64,000 nt of DNA from CAVQGZ01 sp963712175 (GCA_963712175.1 CAVQGZ010000008.1:251584-315583); one strand, 5' to 3'. Positions 45,457 through 54,850 are shown, numbered from the stretch's first letter. Numbers and translations: made by a program. The notes: a model not told the origin generated them from the sequence alone.

Positions 45457-47073
45457 TCAGGTGCTCAGCCAGCGCCGCCAACGCCGTCGGCTCACGTCTG
45501 GCCACAGCGTAGAGAAGTCGGTGCGGGTGTCGGCCACCGAGTCGTGCTCGACACTCAGCAGCGCGCCCAGTCCGAACGCGGCCGCGGCTGTCACGCCCTT
45601 CTCGGCGGCGAGGCCCTTGATGCGCTCGATCGCGATCGCCGCGTCCTGGTGGTCGCCCAGGATCTCGGTGACCCTCGACAGCTGCTTGCCGAACGCGGCT
45701 GCCTCCTCGCCGAACACCGGGGCGGCCGCCTCGACGGCGTAGCGCGCCTTCTTCGCCGTGATCCGCGAGGCGTGCCACTCGGAGTCGGGCGCACCCCCGG
45801 GGACGTCCTGCTCGTCGGCGAGCAGCTGCTCGGCCTCCTTGGCCAGCTTCTTCCACGCGCGCCGCACCAGCGGTGGGATGACCTCCCGCGCGGGCAGGTC
45901 GGCCTCGGCCGTGGTGACCGGGTCGTCGGAGGCGTCGATGAGTCGCGCCTGCAGGTCGAAGTAGCGCTTGGAGTCGAGCATCTCCAGCGCGCGTTCACGC
46001 GCCGCGCCCAGTCGCGCCGTCAGCACCTTCTCGACGTGCTTGCGGGCCGGACCGGGGTCGACGCCGTCCGGGACCAGGTCGAGATGGCGCTCCAGCCGAT
46101 CCAGCAGCACCTCGGTGTCGCGGTAGTCGCCGAGCTCGCCCGCCACCCACGCCAGCTCGGTGCGCAGGGAGTCGGCCCACTCGCGGTCGAGCAGCGGCCG
46201 GAAGACTCGCAGCCCGCTGCGCAGTCTGCGCGCCGAGACGCGCATCTGGTGGACGGAGTCGTCCAGGTCGCGGCGCACGGCGAGGTCGGCAGCACGAAGC
46301 CGCCTGGTGTGCCGGGCGATGTGGGCTCGTACGGCGTCGCGCCCCGGGTCGTCCGGGGTCACGTCCGCCGGTTCGGGCACCTCCGGCGGGGATGCGGCGA
46401 ACGGGCCGAGCGCGCGCACGGCCTTGGAGACGAACTCCCCGGTCACGGCGCCGGCGCTGACGAGGGTCGTCGACACCGATGCGGCAGAAGCCTCGGCCTG
46501 AGCCGGGTCGACGTCGGGAAGGTCCTCGAGCTCGAGCTCGCGGAAGCGCGCCACCAGGGTGCCGTCGTTGTCGAGCACGCTGACCACGTCGTCGGTCAGG
46601 ACGGCGACGGGCTCCTGGGCGTCGACCGGCGTCAGGCGAAAGCCGTGCCGCTCGGTGTGCAGCGTGGCGACCGGGCGCAGCTCGTCCGAGCGGACCATCG
46701 CGCCCACCAGGTGGCGAAGCTGGTCAGGCACGTCGTCGGCGACGTCGCCGGCCTCCAGCGGCAGCTGGATCTCCTCGCGGGTGCGCGCCGCCCCGATCGT
46801 CGAGACCGGCAGCTTCAGGTGCCAGCCCTCGTCGTCACCGCCGCTTCGCCGGCGCAGCGTGATGCCCTCGCGAGCCAGCCGCAGGTCGTCGGTGTCGTAG
46901 TACGTGGCGTCGAGCATCACGACGCCGAGGTCGTCCACGCCGGCGACGGCCCCTGAGCTCACCAGGTCGGGCAGCCGGTAGAGGCCGTGCACCCGAAACT
47001 TGCGCTCGGTCTCCATCACCGACTGCGGTGCCGTGGCGGCCTGCGTGGTCGTGGCGGGCTGCTCGTCGGGCAA
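45457..47073 (-). CDS. CYTH-CHAD domain protein
   Basis: 538 residues. The N-terminal CYTH domain starts with the signature METERKFRVHGL (ExExK) and continues YYDTDDLRLAREGITLRRRSG. The C-terminal CHAD domain (about 255-520) is helical with basic and His patches: DLDDSVHQMRVSARRLRSGL, ARKHVEKVLTARLG and AAAFGKQLSRVTEILGDHQD. CYTH domains hydrolyse triphosphate-type substrates, and CHAD domains bind polyphosphate granules. It lies next to ppk, so a role in polyphosphate storage bodies is likely. Confidence 0.92.
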   Translation of the reverse strand: MPDEQPATTTQAATAPQSVMETERKFRVHGLYRLPDLVSSGAVAGVDDLGVVMLDATYYDTDDLRLAREGITLRRRSGGDDEGWHLKLPVSTIGAARTREEIQLPLEAGDVADDVPDQLRHLVGAMVRSDELRPVATLHTERHGFRLTPVDAQEPVAVLTDDVVSVLDNDGTLVARFRELELEDLPDVDPAQAEASAASVSTTLVSAGAVTGEFVSKAVRALGPFAASPPEVPEPADVTPDDPGRDAVRAHIARHTRRLRAADLAVRRDLDDSVHQMRVSARRLRSGLRVFRPLLDREWADSLRTELAWVAGELGDYRDTEVLLDRLERHLDLVPDGVDPGPARKHVEKVLTARLGAARERALEMLDSKRYFDLQARLIDASDDPVTTAEADLPAREVIPPLVRRAWKKLAKEAEQLLADEQDVPGGAPDSEWHASRITAKKARYAVEAAAPVFGEEAAAFGKQLSRVTEILGDHQDAAIAIERIKGLAAEKGVTAAAAFGLGALLSVEHDSVADTRTDFSTLWPDVSRRRWRRWLST

Positions 47074-47124
47074 GGCGTGTCCCTTCCGTTGGTCGTGGCA
47101 AGATGCGGGTCGTCGCGGCCGGCT

Positions 47125-49248
47125 TCAGCTCTTCTTGCGACGTCGGGTCGTGCGCTCGATGAGCACCTGCTGGGAGTCACGCAGCGGCGCCCCGTCGGAG
47201 TCGTGGTGCACGCGCGTCCACTCTCCGTCGGCCCCGAGGTGCCAGCCGGAGACGGAGGGTTCGAAGCCCAGCTGCACCAGCTCCACGAGCTGGCGGACGT
47301 GGGCGCGGTTGCCGAGGCTCACCAGCGCCTCGACCCGTCGATCGAGGTTGCGGTGCATGAGGTCGGCCGAGCCGATCCAGACCTCGGGGTCGCCGGCGTT
47401 GGCGAACGCGAAGATGCGCGAGTGCTCCAGGAACCGGCCGAGCACGCTGACGACACGGATGTTCTCGCTCAGCCCCGGGATGCCGGGCTTGAGCGCGCAG
47501 ATGCCCCGAACCCAGACGTCGACCTGGACCCCGGCCTGCGACGCTCGGTACAACGCGTCGATCGTCTTCTCGTCCACGAGGCTGTTGAGCTTGAACCGCA
47601 CCCACGCCTCACGGCCTGCCTGGTGGTTCTCGATCTCCCGCTCGATGCGCTCGACCAGCCCCCGACGGATCGAGTGCGGAGCCACCAGCAGCCGTCCGTA
47701 GTCGGTGCGGTTGGAGTAGCCCGACAGCGCGTTGAAGAGGTGGTTGACGTCCTCGGCCACGACCGGGTCGGACGTCAGCAGGCCCAGGTCTTCGTACAGG
47801 CGAGCCGTCTTGGGGTGGTAGTTGCCGGTGCCGATGTGGGCGTAGCGGCGCAGCCCGTCGCGCTCTTCGCGCACCACCAGGCACAGCTTGCAGTGGGTCT
47901 TCAGGCCCATGAGCCCGTAGACCACGTGGCAGCCGGCGCGCTCGAGCTTGCGGGCCCACGAGATGTTGGCCTTCTCGTCGAAGCGGGCCTTGATCTCGAC
48001 CAGCGCCAGCACCTGCTTGCCCGACTGCGCGGCGTCGACGAGGGCGTCGATGATGGGGGAGTCCCCCGACGTCCGGTACAGCGTCTGCTTGATCGCCAGC
48101 ACCTTCGGGTCGGCGGCGGCCTGCTCGATGAAGCGCTGCACCGAGGTCGAGAACGAGTCGTAGGGGTGGTGCACCAGCACGTCGTCGGTGCGCAGCGAGC
48201 TGAACATGTCGGCGGGGGAGGCGGACTCGACGTCAGGCAGGTCGCGGTGGGTGGCCGGGATGAACGGCGGGTACTTCAGCTCGTCGCGGTCCAGGTCGGC
48301 GATGGCGTGCAGACCGGTCAGGTCGAGCGGGCCCGGCAGGGTGTAGACGTCCTCGGACTCGACCCCGAGCTCGCGAACGAGCAGGTCGAGGATCTGCGGG
48401 TCCATCGAGTCTTCGATCTCCAGGCGCACGGGCGGGCCGAAGCGACGTCGGATGAGCTCCTTCTCCATCGCCGTCAGCAGGTTCTCCGCGTCGTCCTCCT
48501 CGACCTCGAGGTCGGAGTTGCGGGTGACGCGGAACGTGTGGTGCTGCAGCACCTCCATGCCGGGGAACAGGTGCACGAGGTGCGCGGCGACGATGTCCTC
48601 CATCGGGACGAACCGCTGCTTGCCCGTCGGGACGAAGCGGTTGAGCAGCCGGGGCACCTTGACCCGCGCGAAGTGCACCGTGTCGGTTCGCGGGTTGCGC
48701 ATGACCACGGCGAGGTTCAGCGACAGACCCGAGATGTAGGGGAAGGGGTGCGACGGGTCGACGGCCAGCGGCGTCAGGACGGGAAAGACGTTGTCCTTGA
48801 AGAACTCCTGCATGCGCTTCTGCTCGTCGTCGTCGAGGTCGTCCCAGCGCAGCAGCTCGATGCCCTCGTCGGCCAGGGAGGGCACGATCTCGTCACGGAA
48901 CCCGTGCGCGTGGCGCAGCATCAGCTCGCGCGACTGGACCGTGATGGCGTCGAGCACCTCGCGCGGCAGCAGCCCGGACGCGGCGCGGCTCGCCACGCCG
49001 GCGGCGATGCGCCGACGAAGCCCGGCGACGCGAACCATGAAGTACTCGTCGAGGTTGCTGGCGAAGATGGCGTAGAAGCGGGCCCGCTCGAGCAGGGGCA
49101 CGTCCGGGTCCTCGGCCAGCTCGAGCACTCGGGTGTTGAACTGCAGCCACGACAGCTCTCGATCACCGAATCGGTCGTCGGGCAGGGCATCGGGGGCTGC
49201 GTCGTCGGCCTTCGCGCTGGTCACGGCCTCGGTGGTCATACCCTGCAT
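47125..49248 (-). CDS. ppk: Polyphosphate kinase 1
   Basis: 707 residues. PPK1 features: FGDRELSWLQFNTRVLELA at the N-terminus, NLDEYFMVRVAGLRRR, KQTLYRTSGDSPIIDAL, KARFDEKANISWARKLE, and the phosphohistidine site YAHIGTGNYHPKTARLYED. The enzyme makes inorganic polyphosphate from ATP reversibly. The ATG at about 49236 (TTEAVTSAK) may be the true start instead of the one four residues upstream. It is in the conserved pst-CYTH/CHAD-ppk-mshD order. Confidence 0.95.
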   Translation of the reverse strand: MQGMTTEAVTSAKADDAAPDALPDDRFGDRELSWLQFNTRVLELAEDPDVPLLERARFYAIFASNLDEYFMVRVAGLRRRIAAGVASRAASGLLPREVLDAITVQSRELMLRHAHGFRDEIVPSLADEGIELLRWDDLDDDEQKRMQEFFKDNVFPVLTPLAVDPSHPFPYISGLSLNLAVVMRNPRTDTVHFARVKVPRLLNRFVPTGKQRFVPMEDIVAAHLVHLFPGMEVLQHHTFRVTRNSDLEVEEDDAENLLTAMEKELIRRRFGPPVRLEIEDSMDPQILDLLVRELGVESEDVYTLPGPLDLTGLHAIADLDRDELKYPPFIPATHRDLPDVESASPADMFSSLRTDDVLVHHPYDSFSTSVQRFIEQAAADPKVLAIKQTLYRTSGDSPIIDALVDAAQSGKQVLALVEIKARFDEKANISWARKLERAGCHVVYGLMGLKTHCKLCLVVREERDGLRRYAHIGTGNYHPKTARLYEDLGLLTSDPVVAEDVNHLFNALSGYSNRTDYGRLLVAPHSIRRGLVERIEREIENHQAGREAWVRFKLNSLVDEKTIDALYRASQAGVQVDVWVRGICALKPGIPGLSENIRVVSVLGRFLEHSRIFAFANAGDPEVWIGSADLMHRNLDRRVEALVSLGNRAHVRQLVELVQLGFEPSVSGWHLGADGEWTRVHHDSDGAPLRDSQQVLIERTTRRRKKS

Positions 49249-49298
49249 CGTTTCACGGACGGCGCGCGGTGGCGGCAGGTACTTCGCGACGGCCTTGA

Positions 49299-50267
49299 TC
49301 AGGCGCGTGCGTACATCACGTCGGTGTCCCAGTGGGTGAAGCCCAGCGACTCGTAGAGCCCGATGGCGGCCCGGTTGGACTCGTCGACGTAGAGCATCAC
49401 CTCACCCAGGCCCAGGCCGCGCAGGTAGGCCAGGCCGAGCGTGGTGAGGGCGTGCCCGATGCCGGTGCCCCGCTCGGACGGGTCGACGCCCAGGACGTAC
49501 ACCTCGCCGATGGGGTCGTGCCCGTGCTGCCCACGCCCGTGACCCTCGTGCGTGTAGCCCGCCATGCACCTTCGTCCAGTGGAAGCCCACCATCTGTGAT
49601 GAGGCGTCGGCTTGACGCTCGGCGACGAAGAACCCGCGGGGGTCGAACCAGGCCTCCGACATGCGCCGGTGCAGGTCGTCGGCCGTCCATCCGCCCTGCT
49701 CGGGGTGCTCGGCGAAGGCGCGAGCGTTGAGCTGGAGCCAGGCGGCGTCGTCCTCGGCGGGGCGGAACGTGCGGACGGTGACACCGTCGGGGAGCGGCGC
49801 CTCCGGGATCGGGGCGTAGAGGCTGCGGCGCATCTGCCACAGCGAACGCACCGTGGTGAACCCCATGCCGTGACGCCAGCGCACGTGCTGAGGGGTGGGA
49901 GCCGTGGGACCACAGGCGCATCCCGTTGTTGCCGGCCCCCTCGGAGGTGCTGGTTGCTGCCTCGACGAGGGCCCTGCCGTGACCGTGGCCGCGGTGCATG
50001 GGGTGCACGACCAGCTCGACGCTCGGTCCGGCCACCTCGTCCGTCACGTCGAGGTGGGCGTAGCCGGCCAACGACCCGTCGACGGCGCGGGCGAGCAGGT
50101 TGCGGGTGTCCTCGTCGCCGCCGTGGCGCAGGTGGAGCATGACGTGCTCGTTGAGGGGGCGAACCCCGTCGGCAGCCGGTGGCCGCGTCGATGAGGTCTC
50201 TGACCTGGTCGAGCTCCTCGCCGGTGAGCCGCCGCTGAACCTCGACGGTCGACGCTGCGGTGGTCAC
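49299..50267 (-). CDS. mshD: Mycothiol synthase (two GNAT domains), frame changes
   Basis: Pieces in three frames join into one MshD: MTTAASTVEVQRRLTGEELD, then (after about 50190) LNEHVMLHLRHGGDEDTRNLL and VHPMHRGHGHGRALVEAA (first GNAT acetyl-CoA loop), then (after about 49900) MGFTTVRSLWQMRRSL and DPRGFFVAERQAD, then (after about 49570) GEVYVLGVDPSERGTGIGHALT (second GNAT loop) and LYVDESNRAAIGLYESLGF. The enzyme acetylates Cys-GlcN-Ins in the last step of mycothiol synthesis. The reconstructed length of about 310 residues is right. Adjacency to ppk/pst and glnR repeats the mycobacterial order. Confidence 0.88.
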   Translation of the reverse strand: MTTAASTVEVQRRLTGEELDQVRDLIDAATGCRRGSPPQRARHAPPAPRRRRGHPQPARPRRRRVVGRLRPPRRDGRGGRTERRAGRAPHAPRPRSRQGPRRGSNQHLRGGRQQRDAPVVPRLPPLSTCAGVTAWGSPRCVRCGRCAAASTPRSRRRRSPTVSPSARSAPPRTTPPGSSSTLAPSPSTPSRADGRPTTCTGACRRPGSTPAGSSSPSVKPTPHHRWWASTGRRCMAGYTHEGHGRGQHGHDPIGEVYVLGVDPSERGTGIGHALTTLGLAYLRGLGLGEVMLYVDESNRAAIGLYESLGFTHWDTDVMYARA

Positions 50268-50297
50268 CCCACGAGCCTACGGTCGCCAGGGGACGAT

Positions 50298-50371
50298 GGG
50301 AGTGGCGCTGCTGTCGTGATCCGGCTGGTGGGAGTGGCGCTGCTGTCGCCACGGCAGCAGTAGCGCCACTC
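50298..50371. repeat. Compound palindromic element, copy 2 (A-A-A' layout)
   Basis: Two identical 19-base units GGGAGTGGCGCTGCTGTCG (50298-50316 and 50330-50348) start 32 bases apart. They are followed by the near-inverse GGCAGCAGTAGCGCCACTC (50353-50371), so the second unit forms a long hairpin. The spacer contains ATCCGGCTGG, the same decamer found in copy 1 at 23243. It lies between the divergent mshD and HPr-kinase-PqqD genes, so it is not simply a terminator. Confidence 0.8.
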
Positions 50372-50406
50372 AGCCTGGCTTCGAGCCCGCGCAGTAGCGT
50401 GGCCGA

Positions 50407-51481
50407 GTGCCCGACCTGACCCTCGACGCGATCGGGACGCACGTCAGAGTCTCGGGTGACGCTGATGCGCTGCTCGCCATCGCCGCGGACTGGTCACGAT
50501 GCGTGCGCCAGGAAGGGCCGGCCGACTCAGGCGTGGTGTCGGTGGACGCGGTGGGCCAGGGCAAGCAGGCAAGCACGCCCTGGCTGGCCAGCCGTATCAC
50601 CCGCGAGGGCATCGAGGGGCTGGCGGGACGGCAGGTGCTGCTCCACGCCTGCGGGCTGTCGTTGGACGACGGTCGCGTCCTCGTTCTCGTCGGGCCCTCG
50701 GGTGCGGGCAAGTCGACTGCCTCCGTCGCGCTGTGCCGCCGCAGCTTCGGCTACGTCAGCGACGAGACGGTGGCGATCGACTCCGACTTCGCCGTGACCC
50801 CCTACCCGAAGCCGCTGCTCATCCGCAACGACTCGACCGCGCCGAAGGACGTGGTCGGGCCGGACGAGCTGGGGCTGCGCCCGCACGCGGAGAACCTGTC
50901 GGTCACTCGGCTGGTCTTGCTGCGTCGTGACGGAACCGACTTGGCCCAGCTGTCGCCGGCTGCCACTGATCGATGCGATTCTGGCGCTGGTCCCAGAGTC
51001 GTCCGCGCTGGCCAGACTGGACGACCCGCTGGCGTCGGTCTGCCGGCTCATCGACCGTTGCGGGGGCCTTCGGACGCTGCACTACAGCGAGATCGCCGAT
51101 GCTGAGCCACTGCTGCGTCACCTGATGGATGAGGACACGGGCGTCACGCAGGAGTGGGTTCAGCTGTCCGTCCACCCGCGGGCTCGGCCAGGTGAGCTGG
51201 AGGCTGGGACGCCGTGGTTCGTGGCCAGTGCGGTGCAGGATGCCATCCAGGTCGGGGACGAGGTGCTTCTGCTTCACGGCAGTCGCCCCGTCCGGTTGCA
51301 GGGGATTGGCGCCACCCTGTGGCTCGCCTGCCGAGAAGGTGCGACCGAGAGTGCACTGAGCGACGCGGTGATCGCGGCCCATGGCCATCATCCGGAGGCC
51401 GAGCGCATCGTGGCGGCTGCGATTGCGGAGCTGGTCGAGCGGGGCGTTCTCCTCATGGACCCACCGAACTCGGAGGGCTAA
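50407..51481 (+). CDS. HPr-kinase-like protein fused to PqqD-like domain, one frame change
   Basis: Starts GTG at 50407 (PDLTLDAIGTHVRVSGDAD). The kinase P-loop is VLVLVGPSGAGKSTASVAL, followed by GYVSDETVAIDSDFAVTPYPKPLLI. Near 50955 the frame shifts by +1 and continues LPLIDAILALVPESSALARL and RCGGLRTLHYSEIADAEPLL. The C-terminal 85 residues are a PqqD-like domain: VQDAIQVGDEVLLLHGSRPVRLQGIGATLW and ERIVAAAIAELVERGVLL. The reconstructed length is about 357 residues. It is a clear paralogue of the gene at 62608-63651. It lies in a segment bounded by two copies of a compound repeat, between mshD and glnR. Confidence 0.82.
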
Positions 51482-51535
51482 CGCCCTTGCCGGGACGGAC
51501 GGCCGCGGCATGCCAACAGCCGTGGTGGCGCCGGT

Positions 51536-52503
51536 GTGTCGTCCCCAGGCGAGCCGCGGGAGATGGCGGTCGCCTGGCACGCGCGCGTGGCTTGGCGGAT
51601 GCATCTCACCGATGTCGTGGCGCGTCAGGACGGACTCGTGACACGCCAGCAGGCCCTGACCGCCGGGATGAGCGAAGGGGCTATCCGCCATGCGATCCGG
51701 CCGGGAGGTCCCTGGCAGCGCGTTTCGCGCGGGCTGTACGCGACGTTCACGGGACGCCTCACCCCGCGACAGCGGCTCCAGGCAGCGCTGCTGCATGCGG
51801 GGCCGGGCTCGGCGCTCTCAGGTGCGGACGCGTGCCGCGCCCATGGGCTGCGCTACGTGCCCGCGCAGGGTCCGATCACCGTGCTCGTTCCGAACGACCG
51901 CCAGCCGGGCAGCCTGCGTGGTTTGTGCGATCATCCGGGTGCGGCGGATGCCGCGAGTTCGGCTGATCGCCGGCCTGCCAGTGGTCGACCCTGCTCGCGC
52001 CGTGCTGGATGCATGCCGAGTGGTGACGTCGCTTCGCGACGTCCGCGCCCTGGTGTGCGAGGCCGTCCAGCGCGGCGTGACCACGCCAGAGCTGCTGGTT
52101 GCTGAGCTGCAGCGATCGGCTGCGCCGTGGGCGGCGGCTGACGAGCCGGGCCGTCGCCGATGTGCAGGCCGGGTGTCGCAGCGCGCCGGAGTGCGAGCTC
52201 AACGACCTGCTCGCACGGTCGCGGGTGCTTCCGGAGCCGCGTCGGAACGCGCCGCTGCCGGACGTGGCTGGGGTGGTGCCGGACTTCTGGTGGGCCGACG
52301 CCCGCCTGATCGTCGAGGTGGACTCCCGGGAGTTCCACCAGCTCGGGACCGCCCCCGAGGCCACCCAGCGTCGACACGCGCGGCTGGCTGCGTCGGGGTG
52401 GGTGGTGCTGCCGATCAGCCCGCGTCGGATCCGGGACGACCCAGCGGGGGTGCTTCGAGACATCGAGGCGGCCTACCTGGCCTCGCTGCTCCGGGCGTCG
52501 TGA
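51536..52503 (+). CDS. AbiEi-antitoxin-like / DUF559 protein, two frame changes
   Basis: The first frame from GTG at 51536 reads SSPGEPREMAVAWHARVAWR and then a winged-helix segment RQDGLVTRQQALTAGMSEGAIRHAI with WQRVSRGLYAT, typical of the AbiEi N-terminal domain in actinobacteria. After about 51945 the next frame gives VRLIAGLPVVDPARAVLDAC. After about 52140 the last frame gives APECELNDLLARSRVLPEPRR, VVPDFWWADARLIVEVDSREFH and RLAASGWVVLPISPRRI, a Vsr/DUF559-type endonuclease fold (D-ExD/x). About 320 residues in all. This common actinobacterial architecture has no proven function. It lies in the repeat-flanked segment with the kinase-PqqD gene. Confidence 0.72.
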
Positions 52504-52530
52504 CGGCTGGACTGTCGGCGTCCGGCCCAT

Positions 52531-52604
52531 GGGAGTGGCGCTGCTGTCGTGGTCTGACGGATGGGAGTGGCGCAGCTGCAGCCATGGCAGCAGTAGCGCC
52601 ACTC
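52531..52604. repeat. Compound palindromic element, copy 3 (A-A-A' layout)
   Basis: GGGAGTGGCGCTGCTGTCG (52531-52549), GGGAGTGGCGCAGCTGCAG (52563-52581) and the inverse GGCAGCAGTAGCGCCACTC (52586-52604). The 32-base unit spacing and total length equal those of copy 2 at 50298, and the first and last units are identical to it. It separates the convergent AbiEi-like and glnR genes. Copies 2 and 3 bracket 50407-52503 in direct orientation. Confidence 0.8.
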
Positions 52605-52632
52605 AGCGGGGGTCCGAGCGGCTGGCGCGAGG

Positions 52633-53358
52633 CTACGGCGTCGGGGGAGCGGTCTCGCGCGACTTCTTCGAGGCGGGCTCACGGGGTGGGACGAAGCGGT
52701 AGCCCACGTTGCGCACGGTGCCCACGAGCGCATCGTGCTCGGTGCCGAGCTTCGCTCGCAGGCGGCGGACGTGGACGTCGACGGTGCGGGTGCCGCCGTA
52801 GTAGTCGTAGCCCCAGACCTCTTGCAGCAGCTGCGCTCGGGTGAACACCCGCCCCGGATGCTGAGCCAGGTACTTGAGCAGCTCGAACTCCTTGAACGTG
52901 AGGTCCAGCGAGCGCCCGCCGACCTTGGCCGAGTAGGTGGTCTCGTCGATGATCAGCTCGCCCCGCTGGATGGGGGCAGTCAGCGACCCGTCGTCCTCGC
53001 CGCTGGAGGTGAGGCGCCCGGACGTCAGGCGCAGTCGCGCCTCGACCTCGGCAGGGCCGGCGGTGTCGAGCAGGACGTCGTCGATCCCCCAGTCGGCGGT
53101 GACGGCCGCCAGCCCTCCCTCGGTCGTGATGAGGAACAGCGGGACGTCGACGCCGGTCGTGCGGATGAGGCGGGTGAGCCCGCGTGACTGGGCCAGCTCG
53201 CGGCGCCCGTCGACGAGGATCGCGTCGTTGGCCGGAACCTCCAGGAGCGCCGAGGCCTCGGCGGGAGCCACCTTGACCTGGTGCAGCAGCAGGCCGAGCG
53301 CGGGCAGCACCTCCGCAGCGGGCTGCAGGGCGTTGGTGAGGAGCAGCAGCGTGGCCAC
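52633..53358 (-). CDS. glnR: GlnR, OmpR-type nitrogen regulator
   Basis: 241 residues from GTG at 53358 (ATLLLLTNALQPAAEVLPALG). The atypical receiver reads LLLHQVKVAPAEASALLEVP, ILVDGRRELAQSRGL and GLAAVTADWGIDDVLLDTAGP, closely matching GlnR of Streptomyces. The winged helix reads DLTFKEFELLKYLAQHPGRVF, VWGYDYYGGTRTVDVHVRRL and GTVRNVGYRFVPP. GlnR works as a phosphorylation-independent dimer that activates or represses glnA, amtB, nir and other nitrogen genes. It is divergent from the membrane gene at 53424. A receiver-only copy lies at 62267. Confidence 0.95.
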   Translation of the reverse strand: MATLLLLTNALQPAAEVLPALGLLLHQVKVAPAEASALLEVPANDAILVDGRRELAQSRGLTRLIRTTGVDVPLFLITTEGGLAAVTADWGIDDVLLDTAGPAEVEARLRLTSGRLTSSGEDDGSLTAPIQRGELIIDETTYSAKVGGRSLDLTFKEFELLKYLAQHPGRVFTRAQLLQEVWGYDYYGGTRTVDVHVRRLRAKLGTEHDALVGTVRNVGYRFVPPREPASKKSRETAPPTP

Positions 53359-53423
53359 AGAGACTCCTCACGACGGCGGTTCGACGCCCCAGGGTACCGG
53401 CGGTTCTGGCAGAGTGATCGGTC

Positions 53424-54228
53424 GTGGCAGCGCTGTTGGCCTCGGCCGTCGCCGGAGCCCTCGTCGCGGCGTCCCTCGGTGGCACCTACGCCGTGGCAGC
53501 CGGAGTGGTGGCGGTGCAGGTTCTCCTGCTCGTCGGACTGGTGCGAACCGCTGCCGTACCCGCCGGACGGGTGTCGGCGCTGCTGGCCCTCGTGGCCGGC
53601 CTCGCGTCGGGCGCGACGGTTGTGATCACGGCGGAGGGTCCCTTCGACGGGACCACGCTCGAGCCGGTGCTGATCGCCGCAGGGGCCGGCTTCGTCGCGA
53701 TGATTGTCGTCCAGCTTGCCCGTCGCGACGGACGCGACCGGCTGACCGCGTCGCTCACGTTCGGCGTGACAGCCCTGCTGCTCACCACGGCGGCGGTGGG
53801 CTGGCTCGCCCTCGGTGACGACAGGGTCGGTGAGGCGATGCTCGTGCTCGGCCTCACGGGGGTGGCGGTCGCTGCGGCGATCATGATCTTCCCTGGCCCC
53901 GGCTGGCTCTGGGTCATCGGCGGCACGATCGGGGCAGCAAGCGTCGGGCTCATCATGCAGGCCTACATCGAGCCGGTGGATGACGCCAACCTTGGCCCTG
54001 TCGTGGCAGCCGTTGTCGTCCGGCGCCGCCGGGTTCGCGGCCACGATCGGGGTGTCCGCGGCACGCAAGATCCGCGACGATCGCGACGAGGCCGGGTCCG
54101 GCGCCGTGGAGGTGGAGCCGCCGTCCGGCGTCAACCACGCGCTGGTGGTGTGCTCGCTGCCTGTGGTGCTGGCCGCTCCCGCCGTGGTCACGGCTGCCTG
54201 GGTTGTCGCTGAAGGCCTGCTGACATAG
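53424..54228 (+). CDS. Conserved membrane protein (Rv0817c-like position), one frame change
   Basis: About 267 residues with seven or so helices: VASLGGTYAVAAGVVAVQVLLLV, ALLALVAGLASGATVVIT, LTFGVTALLLTTAAVGWLAL, VLGLTGVAVAAAIMIFPGPG, WVIGGTIGAASVGLIMQAYI. Near 54010 the frame shifts and continues SGAAGFAATIGVSAARKIRD and LVVCSLPVVLAAPAVVTAAW to the stop at 54228. No domain function is known. Its place, divergent from glnR and before the thioredoxin gene, corresponds to Rv0817c in M. tuberculosis. A degraded copy lies at 61527-62140. Confidence 0.75.
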
Positions 54229-54295
54229 GCCGAACTAGCCGCGGCTACGAAGGCCGGCCTGGAATATCTCGGGGACGATGGGGTTTGCTACGGCC

Positions 54296-54734
54296 ATGGT
54301 GGAAGTAGCCGTTCTCGTCGCGGTGCTGGTGGGCGCCAGCGCGTTCGGGGTGTGGCGCCGACGCACGGATGGACGCGTGACACCGACGCCAAGCCGGCGC
54401 TCGGCAGACGCGCGACGACTCAGACGGGCTGACGCCGCCAGCGCAGATCGGGCAGCCGCTGGGCGAGCGCGCCACGCTGGTGCAGTTCTCCTCCGCCTTC
54501 TGCGCCCCCTGCCGATCGACCCGACAGGTGTTGGGCACCGTCGCGGATGCCGTCCCCGGAGTCGTCCACCTCGAGGTGGACGCCGAGGCGAACCTCGACC
54601 TGGTCCGGCGCCTCGACGTGCGGCGCACCCCCACGACGCTCGTGCTGGACGGCGAGGGTCGCGAGATCCGCCGCGCCGCCGGCGTGCCGCGCAACGACGA
54701 AGTACTGGCCGCGCTCGGGGAGGCCGTGGCATGA
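54296..54734 (+). CDS. Membrane-anchored thioredoxin-like protein (ThiX-like), one frame change
   Basis: The N-terminus from ATG at 54296, MVEVAVLVAVLVGASAFGVW, is a membrane anchor. The frame changes between about 54400 and 54460, and the thioredoxin domain follows: LVQFSSAFCAPCRSTRQVLG with active site CAPC, VVHLEVDAEANLDLVRRLD and the cis-Pro segment RRTPTTLVLDGEG. It ends ALGEAVA at 54734. About 145 residues in all. It corresponds to ThiX (Rv0816c) in the mycobacterial operon and probably supplies reducing power to the sulfurtransferase. The stop overlaps the start of a small Cys-containing reading frame (ATGA). Confidence 0.8.
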
Positions 54735-54850
54735 TCCGCGCCGTGCCCACCGCCTGCCCCTGCATCAAGCAGGGCCACGTCTACGGTCGACTGACCCGCT
54801 GCCGGGTCGTCGACTACGGTGTCGTGCACTCCGCCACCTGTATGCCCTAG
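54731..54850 (+). CDS. Small Cys-containing reading frame, possible leader peptide
   Basis: 39 codons: MIRAVPTACPCIKQGHVYG, then RLTRCRVVDYGVVHSATCMP and TAG. The ATG overlaps the thioredoxin stop (ATGA), so ribosomes could pass directly on. It has four Cys codons in 39, and a GC-rich hairpin starts on its stop codon (54849-54865). Cys-codon-rich short frames control the cysA2-sseC2 operon in mycobacteria by cysteine-responsive attenuation. A similar role here is possible, although this frame lacks a run of consecutive Cys codons. A real small protein is the alternative. Confidence 0.4.
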   Translation: MIRAVPTACPCIKQGHVYGRLTRCRVVDYGVVHSATCMP

